From the NCBI GenBank assembly GCA_009885105.1, contig VFLI01000002.1:34889-98888 (forward strand): 64,000 nt of DNA, written 5' to 3'. Within the stretch, counting starts at the first letter, position 1; each line of letters begins with the position of its first letter. Origin of the DNA: Spirochaetia bacterium (lineage in GTDB: Bacteria > Spirochaetota > Leptospiria > Leptospirales > Leptonemataceae). The translations under genes and the position numbers were made by a program. The notes beneath the pieces were generated by a model. That model searched no databases, was not told the DNA's origin, and was given only the letters and a program-made list of their open reading frames with translations. Positions 1-8,213 of the stretch are shown here, in pieces.

Positions 1-115
1 TCTGCCGCGCTTTCACGGGATCAACGAGCGGATTTCAGTGTCAAATTTTGCGGAGATGATCCGCTTCTATCACAGGTTGTTGGCCAATGTGTCGGCGGGC
101 GACTACGCAGAGTGA
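1..115 (+). CDS. C-terminal end of an M20-family peptidase (partial)
   Basis: The window opens inside a reading frame (frame 2) that runs to a TGA at 113-115. The last 37 residues include PRFHGINERIS followed by an N-F-x-E-M-I-R-F-Y-x-R-L-L pattern. This resembles the C-terminus of M20 metallopeptidases of the carboxypeptidase S/PM20D1 type, where a conserved HG-x-NER-x-S motif precedes the final helix. The His of this motif usually belongs to the metal site. The start and catalytic domain lie outside the window, so the assignment rests on this one motif. Confidence 0.6.
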   Translation, partial: LPRFHGINERISVSNFAEMIRFYHRLLANVSAGDYAE

Positions 116-160
116 ATTGAGAGGGCCCGTGCCAGAACAGGCATTTTAAATGCCGCAGCA

Positions 161-274
161 TCATGCACCTCCCTTGCTGCCGAAAATATCCGTTATGTCC
201 AGGATTTCCGGAGTTTTTTCATAATGAGAGATTTTCTCCGACCTATCTGAGGCAGCGGTGAGTTCTTCATCCAT
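161..274 (-). CDS. possible 37-residue small protein
   Basis: A short minus-strand frame starts at ATG 274 and ends with TGA at 161. It is preceded by GGGGA about six bases upstream, a plausible ribosome site. The peptide is acidic and hydrophilic, with no hydrophobic segment, and ends in DIFGSKGGA. It lies in the otherwise empty 230-base gap between the peptidase end and the acyltransferase-dehydrogenase gene, divergent from the latter. I recognise no family. It could be a chance frame; the ribosome site and the gap are the only support. Confidence 0.25.
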   Translation of the reverse strand: MDEELTAASDRSEKISHYEKTPEILDITDIFGSKGGA

Positions 275-344
275 TAAAATTCCCCGAAATCGGAAACTTT
301 TTTTCTTTCCTGTACTGGCGAGATAAATTATCCGTGCCGTTGTT

Positions 345-2390
345 ATGACAGAAAAAGAAACACCACAACCCAAAGAAGCCGTCACCCATGCCCCCTGGCA
401 GAGAGAGTTTTTTAAGAATGTTGAGGGATTCGTCCGGTTTGGAGTTGAAGAGAATCGAGCCAAAGAACTGCTCACAACCTTCCTGAAGTTGTCTTCCACA
501 ACGCCGATGCCGGAGGTTATGGAGAGTTTCCGGTCGGAGGAAGCGCTGGAACGAGTCGGTGTGCTCACCCGCCAGAATACGGAGATCCGGGATTTTATGG
601 CCGAATTTCTGGATCCTCTCATGGGGAACTTTACCATTGAAGGAAAGGAGAATCTTTCCTATATAATACCTCTGCTCGGCAAATATCCGATCACGCTGAT
701 ATCCAATCATCTGAGTCATCTCGACGCGCCTGCGATTTACACCCTGCTTTACCGCGCCGGCGGAGAGGCGCGCAAACTGGCGGAGAGTCTGGTCTTTATT
801 GCCGGACGTCTGGCTTTCGAGCCGGATTTCACGCGACTGGCATGCTACATGTTCGACACTCTGCTCGTCTGCTCCAAGCTGGATCTTTCAGAAAATCCTG
901 GTATGGCGGATCTAATGACGCGCATCAACATGCGGTCCTTCCGCCATTCGCAGTCGCTGCAGAAAGAGGGCCGCGTCATCACCGTTTTCCCGGAAGGCAC
1001 AAGAAGCCGCACCGGCAAACTGATCAATTTCGTCGACACGGTTTACCATTATGTGGCGAACAAAATTATCATTCCCGTCGCCCTGGCGGGAACGGAAGAG
1101 ATTCTGCCGACTTCCACTTTTCTTTTTCGCGCGGCTGCGGGCAAACTCGTGATCGGGCGGCCCGTGCTTGTCGGTCATCTGTCCAAAGACAAAATGGCGA
1201 CCCTGCCGGAAACAGTTCAGCATCTGGAGATCCCGGACGACGCGGACAAAAAGCAGTTCGTCATCGACAATCTGGCCCTGCTCATCGGGCAGAATCTCCA
1301 CCGCCACAGACATGGCACATACAGAAATCTCTATCTCGCGGACGCGGAGGGCAACACGAATGTTCTGATTTCCAGACCGACGTCGCCGGTCGAGCGCGTC
1401 ATCATCATCGGTCATTCGCCGTACGGACTTACCACCGCGGCGATTCTCGCCAACAAGAAAGTGTCGATCAGCATTTATATTGACAATGAACAGAAAGCCG
1501 CGGAGTTCAACGAAAAACGGCTCGACCTGGATCACTATCCTCTTTTCAAGCTTCCTCCCAACATCACTTTCACGGCGAATCCCGCCGATGTGCAGAGCGG
1601 AACGCTTTTCATTCAGGCGGCCCGGCCCTGGGAACTGGACCGCTACTACAGCCGTGTCAAACTCTATCTTGCGAATGCGACTGGGCCCATCGTCAATGTC
1701 GTCAAAGGTTTCACAGGAACAAAATCCGGTCTGATCCTTTCCGACCTGGAGCAGTTCTATGGAATGGATCCAATGAGGTTCGCCGCTCTTGCCGGCGCGA
1801 ATTATCCGGATCAAATCATGGAGAGAAAACTGAGCGGCTTTGAAATCGCATCGGCGAATCCTGACTGGGTCAATCATCTGTGCATGCTGTTTTCGACGGG
1901 CTATGTTTTTACGCGGCCGGCCGTGAATCCGGACGATGTGCGCGGCGTCCAGCTGGGCGGGGCTCTGAAAAATATTTACGCGCTGGGTATCGGGCTTCTG
2001 GACGGTTACTATGAAAAAAATCTCGGCGGCAACTCCGACAATTCGCTCTTTCACGTATCCAATCGCATCTTCCGTGAAATGACAGATCTGGGCCGCGCTC
2101 TTGGCGGGAAAGAATCGACCTTCACAGGACTTTCGGGACTTACGGATTTAATGCTGAGCTGTTTCGGCCAGGACGCGAGAGACAGACAGTACGGACACGA
2201 TTTTATCTACGGCATAGCGGATCCGGAACACAAATCGCCGGGTCTGTTCGGCATTCGCGCCCTGCCAGGCATGATCACGATCGATCCAGAAAAACATCCG
2301 GTTGTCTCCACAATACATGCAATCATGGTGCAGAAAAGAAATATCGAAAAAGTGATGACGGAAGTTGTGTACAGACTGCGGAGATTCTGA
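345..2390 (+). CDS. glycerolipid acyltransferase fused to glycerol-3-phosphate dehydrogenase
   Basis: The protein (681 aa) combines two steps of phospholipid synthesis. Residues about 60-330 are a PlsB/PlsC-type acyltransferase: the catalytic H-x4-D is H122-LSHL-D127 (NHLSHLD), and FPEGTRSRTGK at about 215-225 is the glycerol-phosphate binding block. From about residue 349 a Rossmann strand (VIIIGHSPYGL) opens a domain matching GpsA, NAD(P)-dependent glycerol-3-phosphate dehydrogenase. It includes the active-site lysine block GGALKNIYALGIGLLDG near 538 and the later TF-x-GLSGL-x-DL segment. A single polypeptide could therefore reduce dihydroxyacetone phosphate and acylate the product at the inner membrane. 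No transmembrane segment or signal peptide is evident. The ATG at 345 lacks a clear ribosome site. Each half is full length for its family, so this is a true fusion rather than a frameshift merge. Whether the acyltransferase prefers position 1 or 2 cannot be told. Confidence 0.85.
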   Translation: MTEKETPQPKEAVTHAPWQREFFKNVEGFVRFGVEENRAKELLTTFLKLSSTTPMPEVMESFRSEEALERVGVLTRQNTEIRDFMAEFLDPLMGNFTIEGKENLSYIIPLLGKYPITLISNHLSHLDAPAIYTLLYRAGGEARKLAESLVFIAGRLAFEPDFTRLACYMFDTLLVCSKLDLSENPGMADLMTRINMRSFRHSQSLQKEGRVITVFPEGTRSRTGKLINFVDTVYHYVANKIIIPVALAGTEEILPTSTFLFRAAAGKLVIGRPVLVGHLSKDKMATLPETVQHLEIPDDADKKQFVIDNLALLIGQNLHRHRHGTYRNLYLADAEGNTNVLISRPTSPVERVIIIGHSPYGLTTAAILANKKVSISIYIDNEQKAAEFNEKRLDLDHYPLFKLPPNITFTANPADVQSGTLFIQAARPWELDRYYSRVKLYLANATGPIVNVVKGFTGTKSGLILSDLEQFYGMDPMRFAALAGANYPDQIMERKLSGFEIASANPDWVNHLCMLFSTGYVFTRPAVNPDDVRGVQLGGALKNIYALGIGLLDGYYEKNLGGNSDNSLFHVSNRIFREMTDLGRALGGKESTFTGLSGLTDLMLSCFGQDARDRQYGHDFIYGIADPEHKSPGLFGIRALPGMITIDPEKHPVVSTIHAIMVQKRNIEKVMTEVVYRLRRF

Positions 2391-2486
2391 GAGAAACCAC
2401 AATAGCAGTCACACCGAACCAACGGAAACACAGAGAGCCGACTTTGTCCGCTGGAAAACGGCGGCGCCGGTCTGGGATGGACGCTT

Positions 2487-3362
2487 GTGAGCGTTCTCAG
2501 CGGCAGCGGAAGTATTTCCAATGCAACGGTTGTGTCATCACAGCAGGCTTCCGGCGCGAGCGACACTCAGCTCCTGAATCTTCAGGTGACAACGTCCTCC
2601 GCGATGACCGTAAGCACAATCACGAACGGATTCACGAGCGCGGGCGCGCCCAAAGCTGATTTTCTTTTTGTAGTGGACAACTCCGGATCGATGGCGCAGG
2701 AGCAGACAGCCGTTTCAAATGTTGCCGGATCGTTTTTCGACCGCATGACTCAGACAGCGGCTGATTTTAAGATCGGTGTAATAACCACTGACAGCGCGTC
2801 TCTTCGCAGTCCGGGATTCACAAATGTGAAAACACAATTCACATCAGAGATTGCCGCAGGCATCAATGGAAATAATATTGAAAGCGGACTGCATTTCGCC
2901 GGAACAGCTCTTTCTCCGGGCAATTCAGTAAATTCAGCGGGTTATCCGCGCGCAGGCGGAGCCGCGTCGAGCTTCTGCTCCAACGGTTTCAGCGCCTTCT
3001 TGAATATAATCGCCACGCAGGGAATCGGCGCAGCGACACCGTACCAGCTGACAAAGACTCCGATTTCCAGTTCGCTCTCTGTCAAGGTGAACGGAACACC
3101 GTCGACTCGCAGTTCGACAAACGGTTATCTGTACGACTCTGTGAGCAATTCCATCATTTTCACCGGCAGCTCAATTCCGCCGGCGGGCGCGGCGATCAGT
3201 GTGTCTTACAACCTGTTCGACGCCAACCAGAGCTCACTCGGAGCGAGTCTGTTTGGAGCAGGCAGGACTGGATGGGTTTTGCTGATCGGAACAGGTTTTA
3301 TTGCAATATTTGCGCTGGGCGTGATTGCGATCCTGCGCCGGCGAAAGAGACTTGCTGCATAG
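2487..3362 (+). CDS. VWA-domain surface protein, probably 5'-truncated
   Basis: The 291-residue product has a von Willebrand A-type start (strand then DNSGSM, the metal-binding DxSxS motif) at about residue 66. The following helix and strand end in KIGVITTDS. The C-terminus carries one transmembrane helix and then RRRKR, a topology expected for a membrane-anchored extracytoplasmic protein. Yet there is no signal peptide: the GTG start at 2487 is internal to a longer open frame that begins after a stop at 2403 and already reads as structured protein (LENGGAGLGWTL). The VWA domain also looks short: after YPRAGGAASSFC the text jumps to a beta-rich region. I infer loss of the 5' end and perhaps an internal deletion. 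VWA proteins of this kind bind ligands or partners through a metal ion; the partner is unknown. Confidence 0.65.
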   Translation: MSVLSGSGSISNATVVSSQQASGASDTQLLNLQVTTSSAMTVSTITNGFTSAGAPKADFLFVVDNSGSMAQEQTAVSNVAGSFFDRMTQTAADFKIGVITTDSASLRSPGFTNVKTQFTSEIAAGINGNNIESGLHFAGTALSPGNSVNSAGYPRAGGAASSFCSNGFSAFLNIIATQGIGAATPYQLTKTPISSSLSVKVNGTPSTRSSTNGYLYDSVSNSIIFTGSSIPPAGAAISVSYNLFDANQSSLGASLFGAGRTGWVLLIGTGFIAIFALGVIAILRRRKRLAA

Positions 3363-3417
3363 AGTCAGGCAGGTTGAAGCGAAAATTTTTTATGAAAATT
3401 GAATCTTTCTAAGCAAA

Positions 3418-3438
3418 CCGGCCGCGTATCGCGGCCGG
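3418..3438. terminator. GC-rich hairpin between convergent genes
   Basis: A perfect 9-bp stem (CCGGCCGCG, 3-base loop, CGCGGCCGG) lies between the 3' ends of the VWA gene and the convergent small membrane gene. There is no clear T tract on either side, so it may be a weak bidirectional terminator or only an mRNA-stabilising stem. Confidence 0.45.
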
Positions 3439-3455
3439 CTGCAGGTGTTATTCGG

Positions 3456-3743
3456 TTACACTTCTTTCAGGTGCCTCATCGAATAATATGCGATCCATAC
3501 CGTACCCACCAGAACAGATAGATACGCAAGAATCGAAGTTCCTATGTCCATAACAGGCATGACAGCCGCTATGAAACCGATTTTTACTGAGGTTATTCTC
3601 GTAATTTCGCCGAGAAGAAGGAACAAACCTCCGAGCCCGAAAAGATGGTAAATCCTTCGGCCATTTACTGTGGTTTCCTTTGCAAATCTGGCAAATACCG
3701 GCACAGCCAATAAAGCCAGTGCAAAAATGGTGATCTCGTTCAT
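3456..3743 (-). CDS. small integral membrane protein
   Basis: The predicted product is 95 residues with three hydrophobic segments (start [17 protein letters not shown]; then [15 protein letters not shown]; then [21 protein letters not shown]) joined by short charged loops. I chose ATG 3743 because GGAGG stands seven bases upstream. A longer frame back to a TTG at 3866 exists but has no ribosome site and would prepend about 40 residues. I recognise no family. It is transcribed away from amtB, with the intervening 290 bases holding the amtB promoter. Confidence 0.55.
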   Translation of the reverse strand: MNEITIFALALLAVPVFARFAKETTVNGRRIYHLFGLGGLFLLLGEITRITSVKIGFIAAVMPVMDIGTSILAYLSVLVGTVWIAYYSMRHLKEV

Positions 3744-3945
3744 ATCCGCAACCTCCAGGAGCTGGGCTCCTACAATTATTGAGTAGGGGACTGTCACAAC
3801 AATCGCCCATAGTTTATTATATTTTCTTTCAATTTCGAAGCGGCCCCAAGCTCTACTTGAGAGCAATTTGCCTATTTTTTAAGCATATTGGATGTTTCTT
3901 GAGTGAAAAAAAAAGACATTTCCATGTTTTTAGAATAATTCTAAC

Positions 3946-3961
3946 TGGCATACATCTTGCA
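3946..3961 (+). promoter_or_regulatory. sigma54 (-24/-12) promoter for amtB-glnK
   Basis: TGGCATACATCTTGCA has GG and GC separated by exactly ten bases and matches the sigma54 consensus TGGCAC-N5-TTGCW closely. Transcription would start near 3972, about 60 bases before the amtB ATG. Sigma54/NtrC control is the classical arrangement for amtB-glnK operons. The AT-rich stretch upstream (about 3870-3940) could hold activator sites, but I could not identify a clear palindrome. Confidence 0.85.
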
Positions 3962-4033
3962 TCTCCGCTGTCGGACCGTCAGGTCCAAATCTAATTTGTG
4001 CGAGATATAAATTTCGCACTGCAGGAGTTGCAT

Positions 4034-5542
4034 ATGCTATTGAAAACGCAGGTATATGTTGTTGCCCTGTTTTTCGGTCTTATTTTGAGTGCGAGTGTTG
4101 TGAACGCCCAGGCAACCAATCCTACGCTTGAAAAGCGGATACAGGATCTGGAGGCGTATGTAAACAATACGGCACGGGTGACCGAAACGGGAACATCGAA
4201 GGTGAGCGGTCCGGGACCGGGGCACAACGGCTGGATGATGGTGGCCACGGCGCTGGTGTTGTTCATGACGCTGCCAGGTCTGGCGCTTTTTTACGGCGGT
4301 CTGGTCCGCTCTAAGAATATACTTTCCGTTCTGGCGCAGTGCTTCGGCATTGCGGGCCTCGTGACGATCTTGTGGTGGGCTGTTGGCTACAGTCTGGCCT
4401 TTTCCTGGTCGAATTACGACGCGAACGGAGCGGGCATGGCCGGCTCGACAATACTGGGAAGCTTGAAGTTCGCTTTTTTTGACGGAGTCGACTCCATGCC
4501 AAACGGCGACTACTCTGCCTGGATTTCGCACAATGTCTTTTCAATGTATCAGATGATGTTCGCAATCATCACGCCGGCTCTGATAATCGGCGCGATCGCA
4601 GAGAGAATGAAATATTCAGCGCTCATGCTATTTGTGGTTGGCTGGATGTTCATCGTATACTTTCCCATGGCTCATATGGTATGGGGGATTGACGGCGCGA
4701 TGAACGGCATCTGGAATCCCAACGCATCTATCAAGGCGATCGATTTTGCCGGTGGAACCGTGGTCCACATGACTTCCGGCTGGTCGGCGCTGGTACTGTG
4801 CCTGATTCTGGGCAAGCGTCTTGGATTCGGCGTGAAAAATATGAGTCCTCACAATCTGGTGCTGACAATGATCGGAACCGGAATGCTCTGGGTCGGATGG
4901 TACGGTTTCAATGCGGGAAGCGCGCTGGCCTCGGACACAGTTTCGTCCAATGCCTTCACGACAACGACTCTCGCCACGGCAACCGCCGCTTTCGTGTGGC
5001 CGCTGATTGAATGGATCCTGAAAGGCAAGCCGACCGTTCTCGGTTTCTGTTCGGGAGCCGTCGCCGGGCTTGTCGTTGTGACGCCTGCCTGCGGTTTCAT
5101 TAACACAAAGGGCGCAATGATTATAGGAGTGCTTGCAGGAACAATTCCATTCTTTGCCGTGTACAAGCTGAAAATATGGCTGGGATACGACGATGCTCTG
5201 GATACATTCGGCGTGCACGCCGTCGGAGGAACGCTGGGCGCTCTTCTGACAGGCATACTTGCCGTTTCAAGCCAGCTGCCGGACGGAACACCCAACCCTC
5301 TGTCGGTCAACGGCAACATGGGGAATGTCAACGCCCTGATCAACGGCGGAATGCTCTGGCTCGAACAGCTCAAGGCAATCGGCATAACACTTGGTATTGC
5401 GATTGTCGGCAGCACAGCGCTGGCGTATCTGCTCAAGTTCACCATAGGCCTGAGGCCGGTGGAATCCGTAGAAATTCAGGGATTGGATGTTGCAGAACAC
5501 GGCGAGGAAGGCTACAACGGCTTCCAGCTGTTTGTCGAGTAA
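4034..5542 (+). CDS. amtB: ammonium transporter Amt
   Basis: The product (502 aa) is a member of the Amt/Mep/Rh family, which passes ammonia/ammonium across the inner membrane. Start 4034 is chosen because CAGGAG precedes it and a signal peptide follows directly (MLLKTQVYVVALFFGLILSA, cleavage after VNAQA). An in-frame GTG at 3998 is less likely. After a roughly 40-residue periplasmic lead come 11 expected helices. Family landmarks visible are GGLVRSKN in the first helices, DFAGGTVVHMTSG with the first pore histidine, GFNAGSA, and DTFGVHAVGG with the second pore histidine. It is followed after 28 bases by glnK, whose product normally plugs the transporter when nitrogen is plentiful. Expression is probably sigma54-dependent. 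Confidence 0.95.
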   Translation: MLLKTQVYVVALFFGLILSASVVNAQATNPTLEKRIQDLEAYVNNTARVTETGTSKVSGPGPGHNGWMMVATALVLFMTLPGLALFYGGLVRSKNILSVLAQCFGIAGLVTILWWAVGYSLAFSWSNYDANGAGMAGSTILGSLKFAFFDGVDSMPNGDYSAWISHNVFSMYQMMFAIITPALIIGAIAERMKYSALMLFVVGWMFIVYFPMAHMVWGIDGAMNGIWNPNASIKAIDFAGGTVVHMTSGWSALVLCLILGKRLGFGVKNMSPHNLVLTMIGTGMLWVGWYGFNAGSALASDTVSSNAFTTTTLATATAAFVWPLIEWILKGKPTVLGFCSGAVAGLVVVTPACGFINTKGAMIIGVLAGTIPFFAVYKLKIWLGYDDALDTFGVHAVGGTLGALLTGILAVSSQLPDGTPNPLSVNGNMGNVNALINGGMLWLEQLKAIGITLGIAIVGSTALAYLLKFTIGLRPVESVEIQGLDVAEHGEEGYNGFQLFVE

Positions 5543-5570
5543 TCGAATCGGGATATAAAGGAGAACTGCT

Positions 5571-5912
5571 ATGAAATTGATTACAGCAATGATACAGCCG
5601 CATAAACTGCAGGATGTGAAGGACGCGCTCTTCCAGGTGGGAGTCACAAAAATGACCGTGACAAACGCCCTGGGCTGCGGCCAGCAGAAGGGCTTTGACG
5701 AAAATTACCGGGGCACCGTGCTTGAGGTAAATCTGTTAAAGAAAGTGATGCTTCAAATTGGCGTGAATGAGGAATACGTGGAACCCACGATCAAGGCCAT
5801 CATTGACGGAGCCAGGTCGGGAAAAATCGGAGACGGAAAAATTTTCGTGACCGAGCTCAAAGAGGTGATACGAATTCGCACGGGCGAGAGAGGAAAGGCC
5901 GCTATAGGCTAG
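5571..5912 (+). CDS. glnK: PII nitrogen regulatory protein
   Basis: The product is a typical 113-residue PII trimer subunit that senses ATP/ADP and 2-oxoglutarate. It shows the conserved start [13 protein letters not shown], the T-loop with [11 protein letters not shown] (including the tyrosine that uridylyltransferase modifies), the B-loop [12 protein letters not shown] region as [11 protein letters not shown], and the C-loop IRTGERG. GGAG stands eight bases before the ATG. It shares the amtB transcript, so control of Amt by direct T-loop insertion is the expected role. GlnK and GlnB cannot be separated by sequence alone; linkage to amtB favours GlnK. Confidence 0.95.
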   Translation: MKLITAMIQPHKLQDVKDALFQVGVTKMTVTNALGCGQQKGFDENYRGTVLEVNLLKKVMLQIGVNEEYVEPTIKAIIDGARSGKIGDGKIFVTELKEVIRIRTGERGKAAIG

Positions 5913-5978
5913 GACGCTCGGCGCTCTTTCTTCAATCAACGAGTGAGGGGTGCCTTCCGAGCGCGTGGGCGGTCCGCC

Positions 5979-6054
5979 GCCAGCGCGAAGGGAGGTATCC
6001 CGAACGAGTATCCGCTGCCAGCCCGAAGGGAGATGTCCTTCGCGAGTCGACGGC
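5979..6054. repeat. two imperfect 38-bp tandem units downstream of glnK
   Basis: Two adjacent units both begin GCCAGC-C/G-CGAAGGGAG (5979-6016 and 6017-6054) and share roughly 27 of 38 positions. The second unit can fold (CGAAGG at 6024-6029 against CCTTCG at 6037-6042) and is followed by a run of seven T at 6056, so it may act as the glnK terminator. The CGAAGGGAG core recurs at 15840 downstream of the penicillin acylase gene, suggesting a dispersed intergenic element. Confidence 0.5.
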
Positions 6055-6204
6055 GTTTTTTTACTATCGGCCCGGTAAAAAACGCATCTGCCGGTAAACT
6101 GTTAATTCCCGACTTTACAGCCATACCCTGTAACAAATCAATTTTAAATGCAATTACGATGGGTAGTGGTTTCCAGGGAAATTGGAATTGGGTCTAAATG
6201 CCAA

Positions 6205-6696
6205 TTAATGAGCATTCTCAGGCCTGTGCAGGCCCGGCGCGTCGGGAACTTCAGGATTGACATTGATGGAATAGATAAAATTGGGCTGAACAGCCTCGAT
6301 CCCCGGCGTCAATTTTGCCAATTTCTCCACTTCGGCAAGACCCGGGTCGTTCGTAACTTTTACCAGGAACAGTCGGTCGGATACCCGCGAAATTTCACGC
6401 ACTCCCAGAGACGACAGTGCGGTTCTGGCGGCGGATTCTCCGTGGCCCGGTTTTACAGTGACCAGATATTCATTGGGGACCGTTTGCTGGATCGGCTTAG
6501 ACTGACCTGGCGTTAAATTTCCAGGTCTCTGCGAATGAGCGCTCCGCGCGCAGAACAATACAAGCCCGACCGCGATGATAAAAAATACTGGAATAACCGA
6601 CGGCAAAAGAGCGGAGCGGCATCGGTTTTTTTTGGGTGTGCCGGCCGGCATTGGCCTGTATGCACTTATACCAAGCATATGCTTACAATTCTTCAT
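6205..6696 (-). CDS. stand-alone subtilisin-propeptide (I9-like) protein
   Basis: This 163-residue protein has an N-terminal membrane/signal segment (about 33-52). It then has a single domain reading EYLVTVKPG, a central SLGVREISRVSDRLFLVKV, and an ending EAVQPNFIYSINVNP. This is the layout of the propeptide that folds and inhibits subtilases, and it closely resembles the propeptide of the subtilase at 8214-10184 (EFVQPNYIYHINVAPN). Here the protein stops 16 residues after that point and no catalytic domain follows; the next DNA is intergenic. It may be a secreted inhibitor or folding factor for the neighbouring protease, or the remnant of a deleted paralogue. The exact start (Met 1, 7 or 16) is uncertain. 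Confidence 0.65.
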   Translation of the reverse strand: MKNCKHMLGISAYRPMPAGTPKKNRCRSALLPSVIPVFFIIAVGLVLFCARSAHSQRPGNLTPGQSKPIQQTVPNEYLVTVKPGHGESAARTALSSLGVREISRVSDRLFLVKVTNDPGLAEVEKLAKLTPGIEAVQPNFIYSINVNPEVPDAPGLHRPENAH

Positions 6697-6938
6697 AGCT
6701 CATGGCTTTCAGGCTCTAACGGGCTGACGAGAATCTAAATTTTATGTGACTCTTATCCTGTCAAGCGAAATGTCCCCAATTCGCGTCACCCTTCAATCCT
6801 TCGTGCATCCCTACGAGGATTTATTTGCAGCGCTCTTTTATTCGCGCCATTGCGAAAAGCCGGAGGAAATCTGCCGCAATGCAAACTGCCCCTGACTGCA
6901 AGAGAGGAAAAAAAGTGAGATCCAAGATCACGACAGAC

Positions 6939-8060
6939 TCAGGGAATATTTTCAATTCGACAGAACGTTTCGAAAGGAAGGACCCGGATATTTCCATCAA
7001 GGTAATCTTTTGTGCCGCGATGGATCTGGTAGTATTTCGGTATGCCGGTTCTTTCAGAAAAGTAGCGGATATGCCGGCTGATACTTCCCTCGCCTGTTTT
7101 ACATTCCACTGCAAACAGAGGCTTTTTATTCTGAATCACGACAAAATCGATTTCCCTGAGGTCTGTGTCTCGAATGTATCGCAGCTCCATGCTGTGCCCC
7201 TCGGTGTCCTCAAGCAGATGACAGAATTTCAGCAGATGGCCTGCGACAAGATTCTCGAAACGGGATCCGTAATTTTCAATTTCTGACCAGTCCCACAGGT
7301 AAAGTTTGGCTGATTTTTTTACAGCGCGAATCCTGGGAGCGCCGTAAGGATAAATCCTGTAACAGTAATAAATCATTTCCAGAATCCGCAGCCAGCGCGC
7401 GACTGTATTGGGAGACACTTCCAGATCCTCTGAAAGGCTTCTCACAGACAGCACGGATCCGACTCTTGAAGAAAGAGCGTCAACCAGAAGCTCAATAAGC
7501 GAAAGCTCTTTCACTGTCTCCAGATCGCGAAGATCCTGATATACGACGCGGTTTTTTCTTTCTCTGTGCCATCTGCGGAGTGTGCGAACAGTGCCTTCCA
7601 GATAAGGTTCGGGGAAGCCTCCAAAACAAAACAGCCGCTCTGTCGTCTCCCTTTTGAGATGCCTGTCGATTTCTCGCAGTGTAAAGGGATGCAGCCTGTA
7701 GTAATGGTATCTTCCGAAAAGAGAGTCCCCGCCTCTGCGAAAATGATCCAGCCGCGCCGAGCCGGTTACCAGAACCGAAAGTTTTCTGTGATATTTGTCA
7801 AACAATCCTTTCAGCAGCGTCCGCCATCGCGCATACTTGTGTACTTCATCAAGCACGACAACTTTCAAATCCGGATTGATTTCATGTTTTTTTATTGATT
7901 CTCTGTCCTGCAGATCGTCCCAGTTGAAATACTGATTCTCTTCTGTTATGAAGGTTCTGGCCAACGTGGTTTTTCCCACCTGGCGGGGGCCGCCTATAAA
8001 CACCATCTTTTTTCCCAGATCCTGCTTGATCGAATCCCGGATTGTCCTGGCAATATTCAT
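6939..8060 (-). CDS. AAA-type ATPase with DUF4143 domain
   Basis: The 373-residue protein has a P-loop (GGPRQVGKTTLA at about 24-35), a Walker B-like VVVLDEVHK and sensor segment VLVTGSARLD. A winged-helix portion and a C-terminal DUF4143 nuclease-fold-like region follow, the latter with IDFVV and FAVECKTG (a D...E-x-K pattern). These solitary ATPases are widespread, often horizontally exchanged, and of unknown function. The gene stands alone between two exported-protein genes and has its own promoter with a palindrome immediately upstream. The E-x-K residues suggest a possible nuclease activity, but this is inference. Confidence 0.88.
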   Translation of the reverse strand: MNIARTIRDSIKQDLGKKMVFIGGPRQVGKTTLARTFITEENQYFNWDDLQDRESIKKHEINPDLKVVVLDEVHKYARWRTLLKGLFDKYHRKLSVLVTGSARLDHFRRGGDSLFGRYHYYRLHPFTLREIDRHLKRETTERLFCFGGFPEPYLEGTVRTLRRWHRERKNRVVYQDLRDLETVKELSLIELLVDALSSRVGSVLSVRSLSEDLEVSPNTVARWLRILEMIYYCYRIYPYGAPRIRAVKKSAKLYLWDWSEIENYGSRFENLVAGHLLKFCHLLEDTEGHSMELRYIRDTDLREIDFVVIQNKKPLFAVECKTGEGSISRHIRYFSERTGIPKYYQIHRGTKDYLDGNIRVLPFETFCRIENIP

Positions 8061-8062
8061 AC

Positions 8063-8102
8063 AACTGAATTTTACACATGAGTATTATTCAGTCAACTGA
8101 AT
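8063..8102 (-). promoter_or_regulatory. promoter and palindromic operator of the DUF4143 ATPase gene
   Basis: Reading the minus strand, TTGACT (8096-8091), a 16-base spacer and TAAAAT (8074-8069) form a good sigma70 promoter. Its -10 box ends only eight bases from the ATG, so the mRNA would be leaderless or nearly so. The -35 overlaps a 16-bp inverted repeat ATTCAGT-CA-ACTGAAT (8087-8102), and a third half-site AACTGAATT (8063-8071) covers the start point. This spacing suggests an operator for repression, perhaps by a yet unseen regulator. Confidence 0.6.
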
Positions 8103-8213
8103 TATTTACATATTTTGCAGCAACAGGCGTTTTGCCAGAGATTTCGATCTTACGAATTTCGATACACCCGGATTATCGCCAGACCTCAGGCAGTTGCGCG
8201 CCGGCCCAATTGA

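Noticed and set aside
912..2054. Long minus-strand open frame (380 codons) opposite the acyltransferase-dehydrogenase gene
   Set aside because: It lies entirely antisense to a gene with clear family motifs, its translation is rich in Arg/His/Gln with no domain, and codon bias explains its openness.
4037..5445. Several antisense frames across amtB
   Set aside because: Shadows of a strongly supported gene; translations lack structure.
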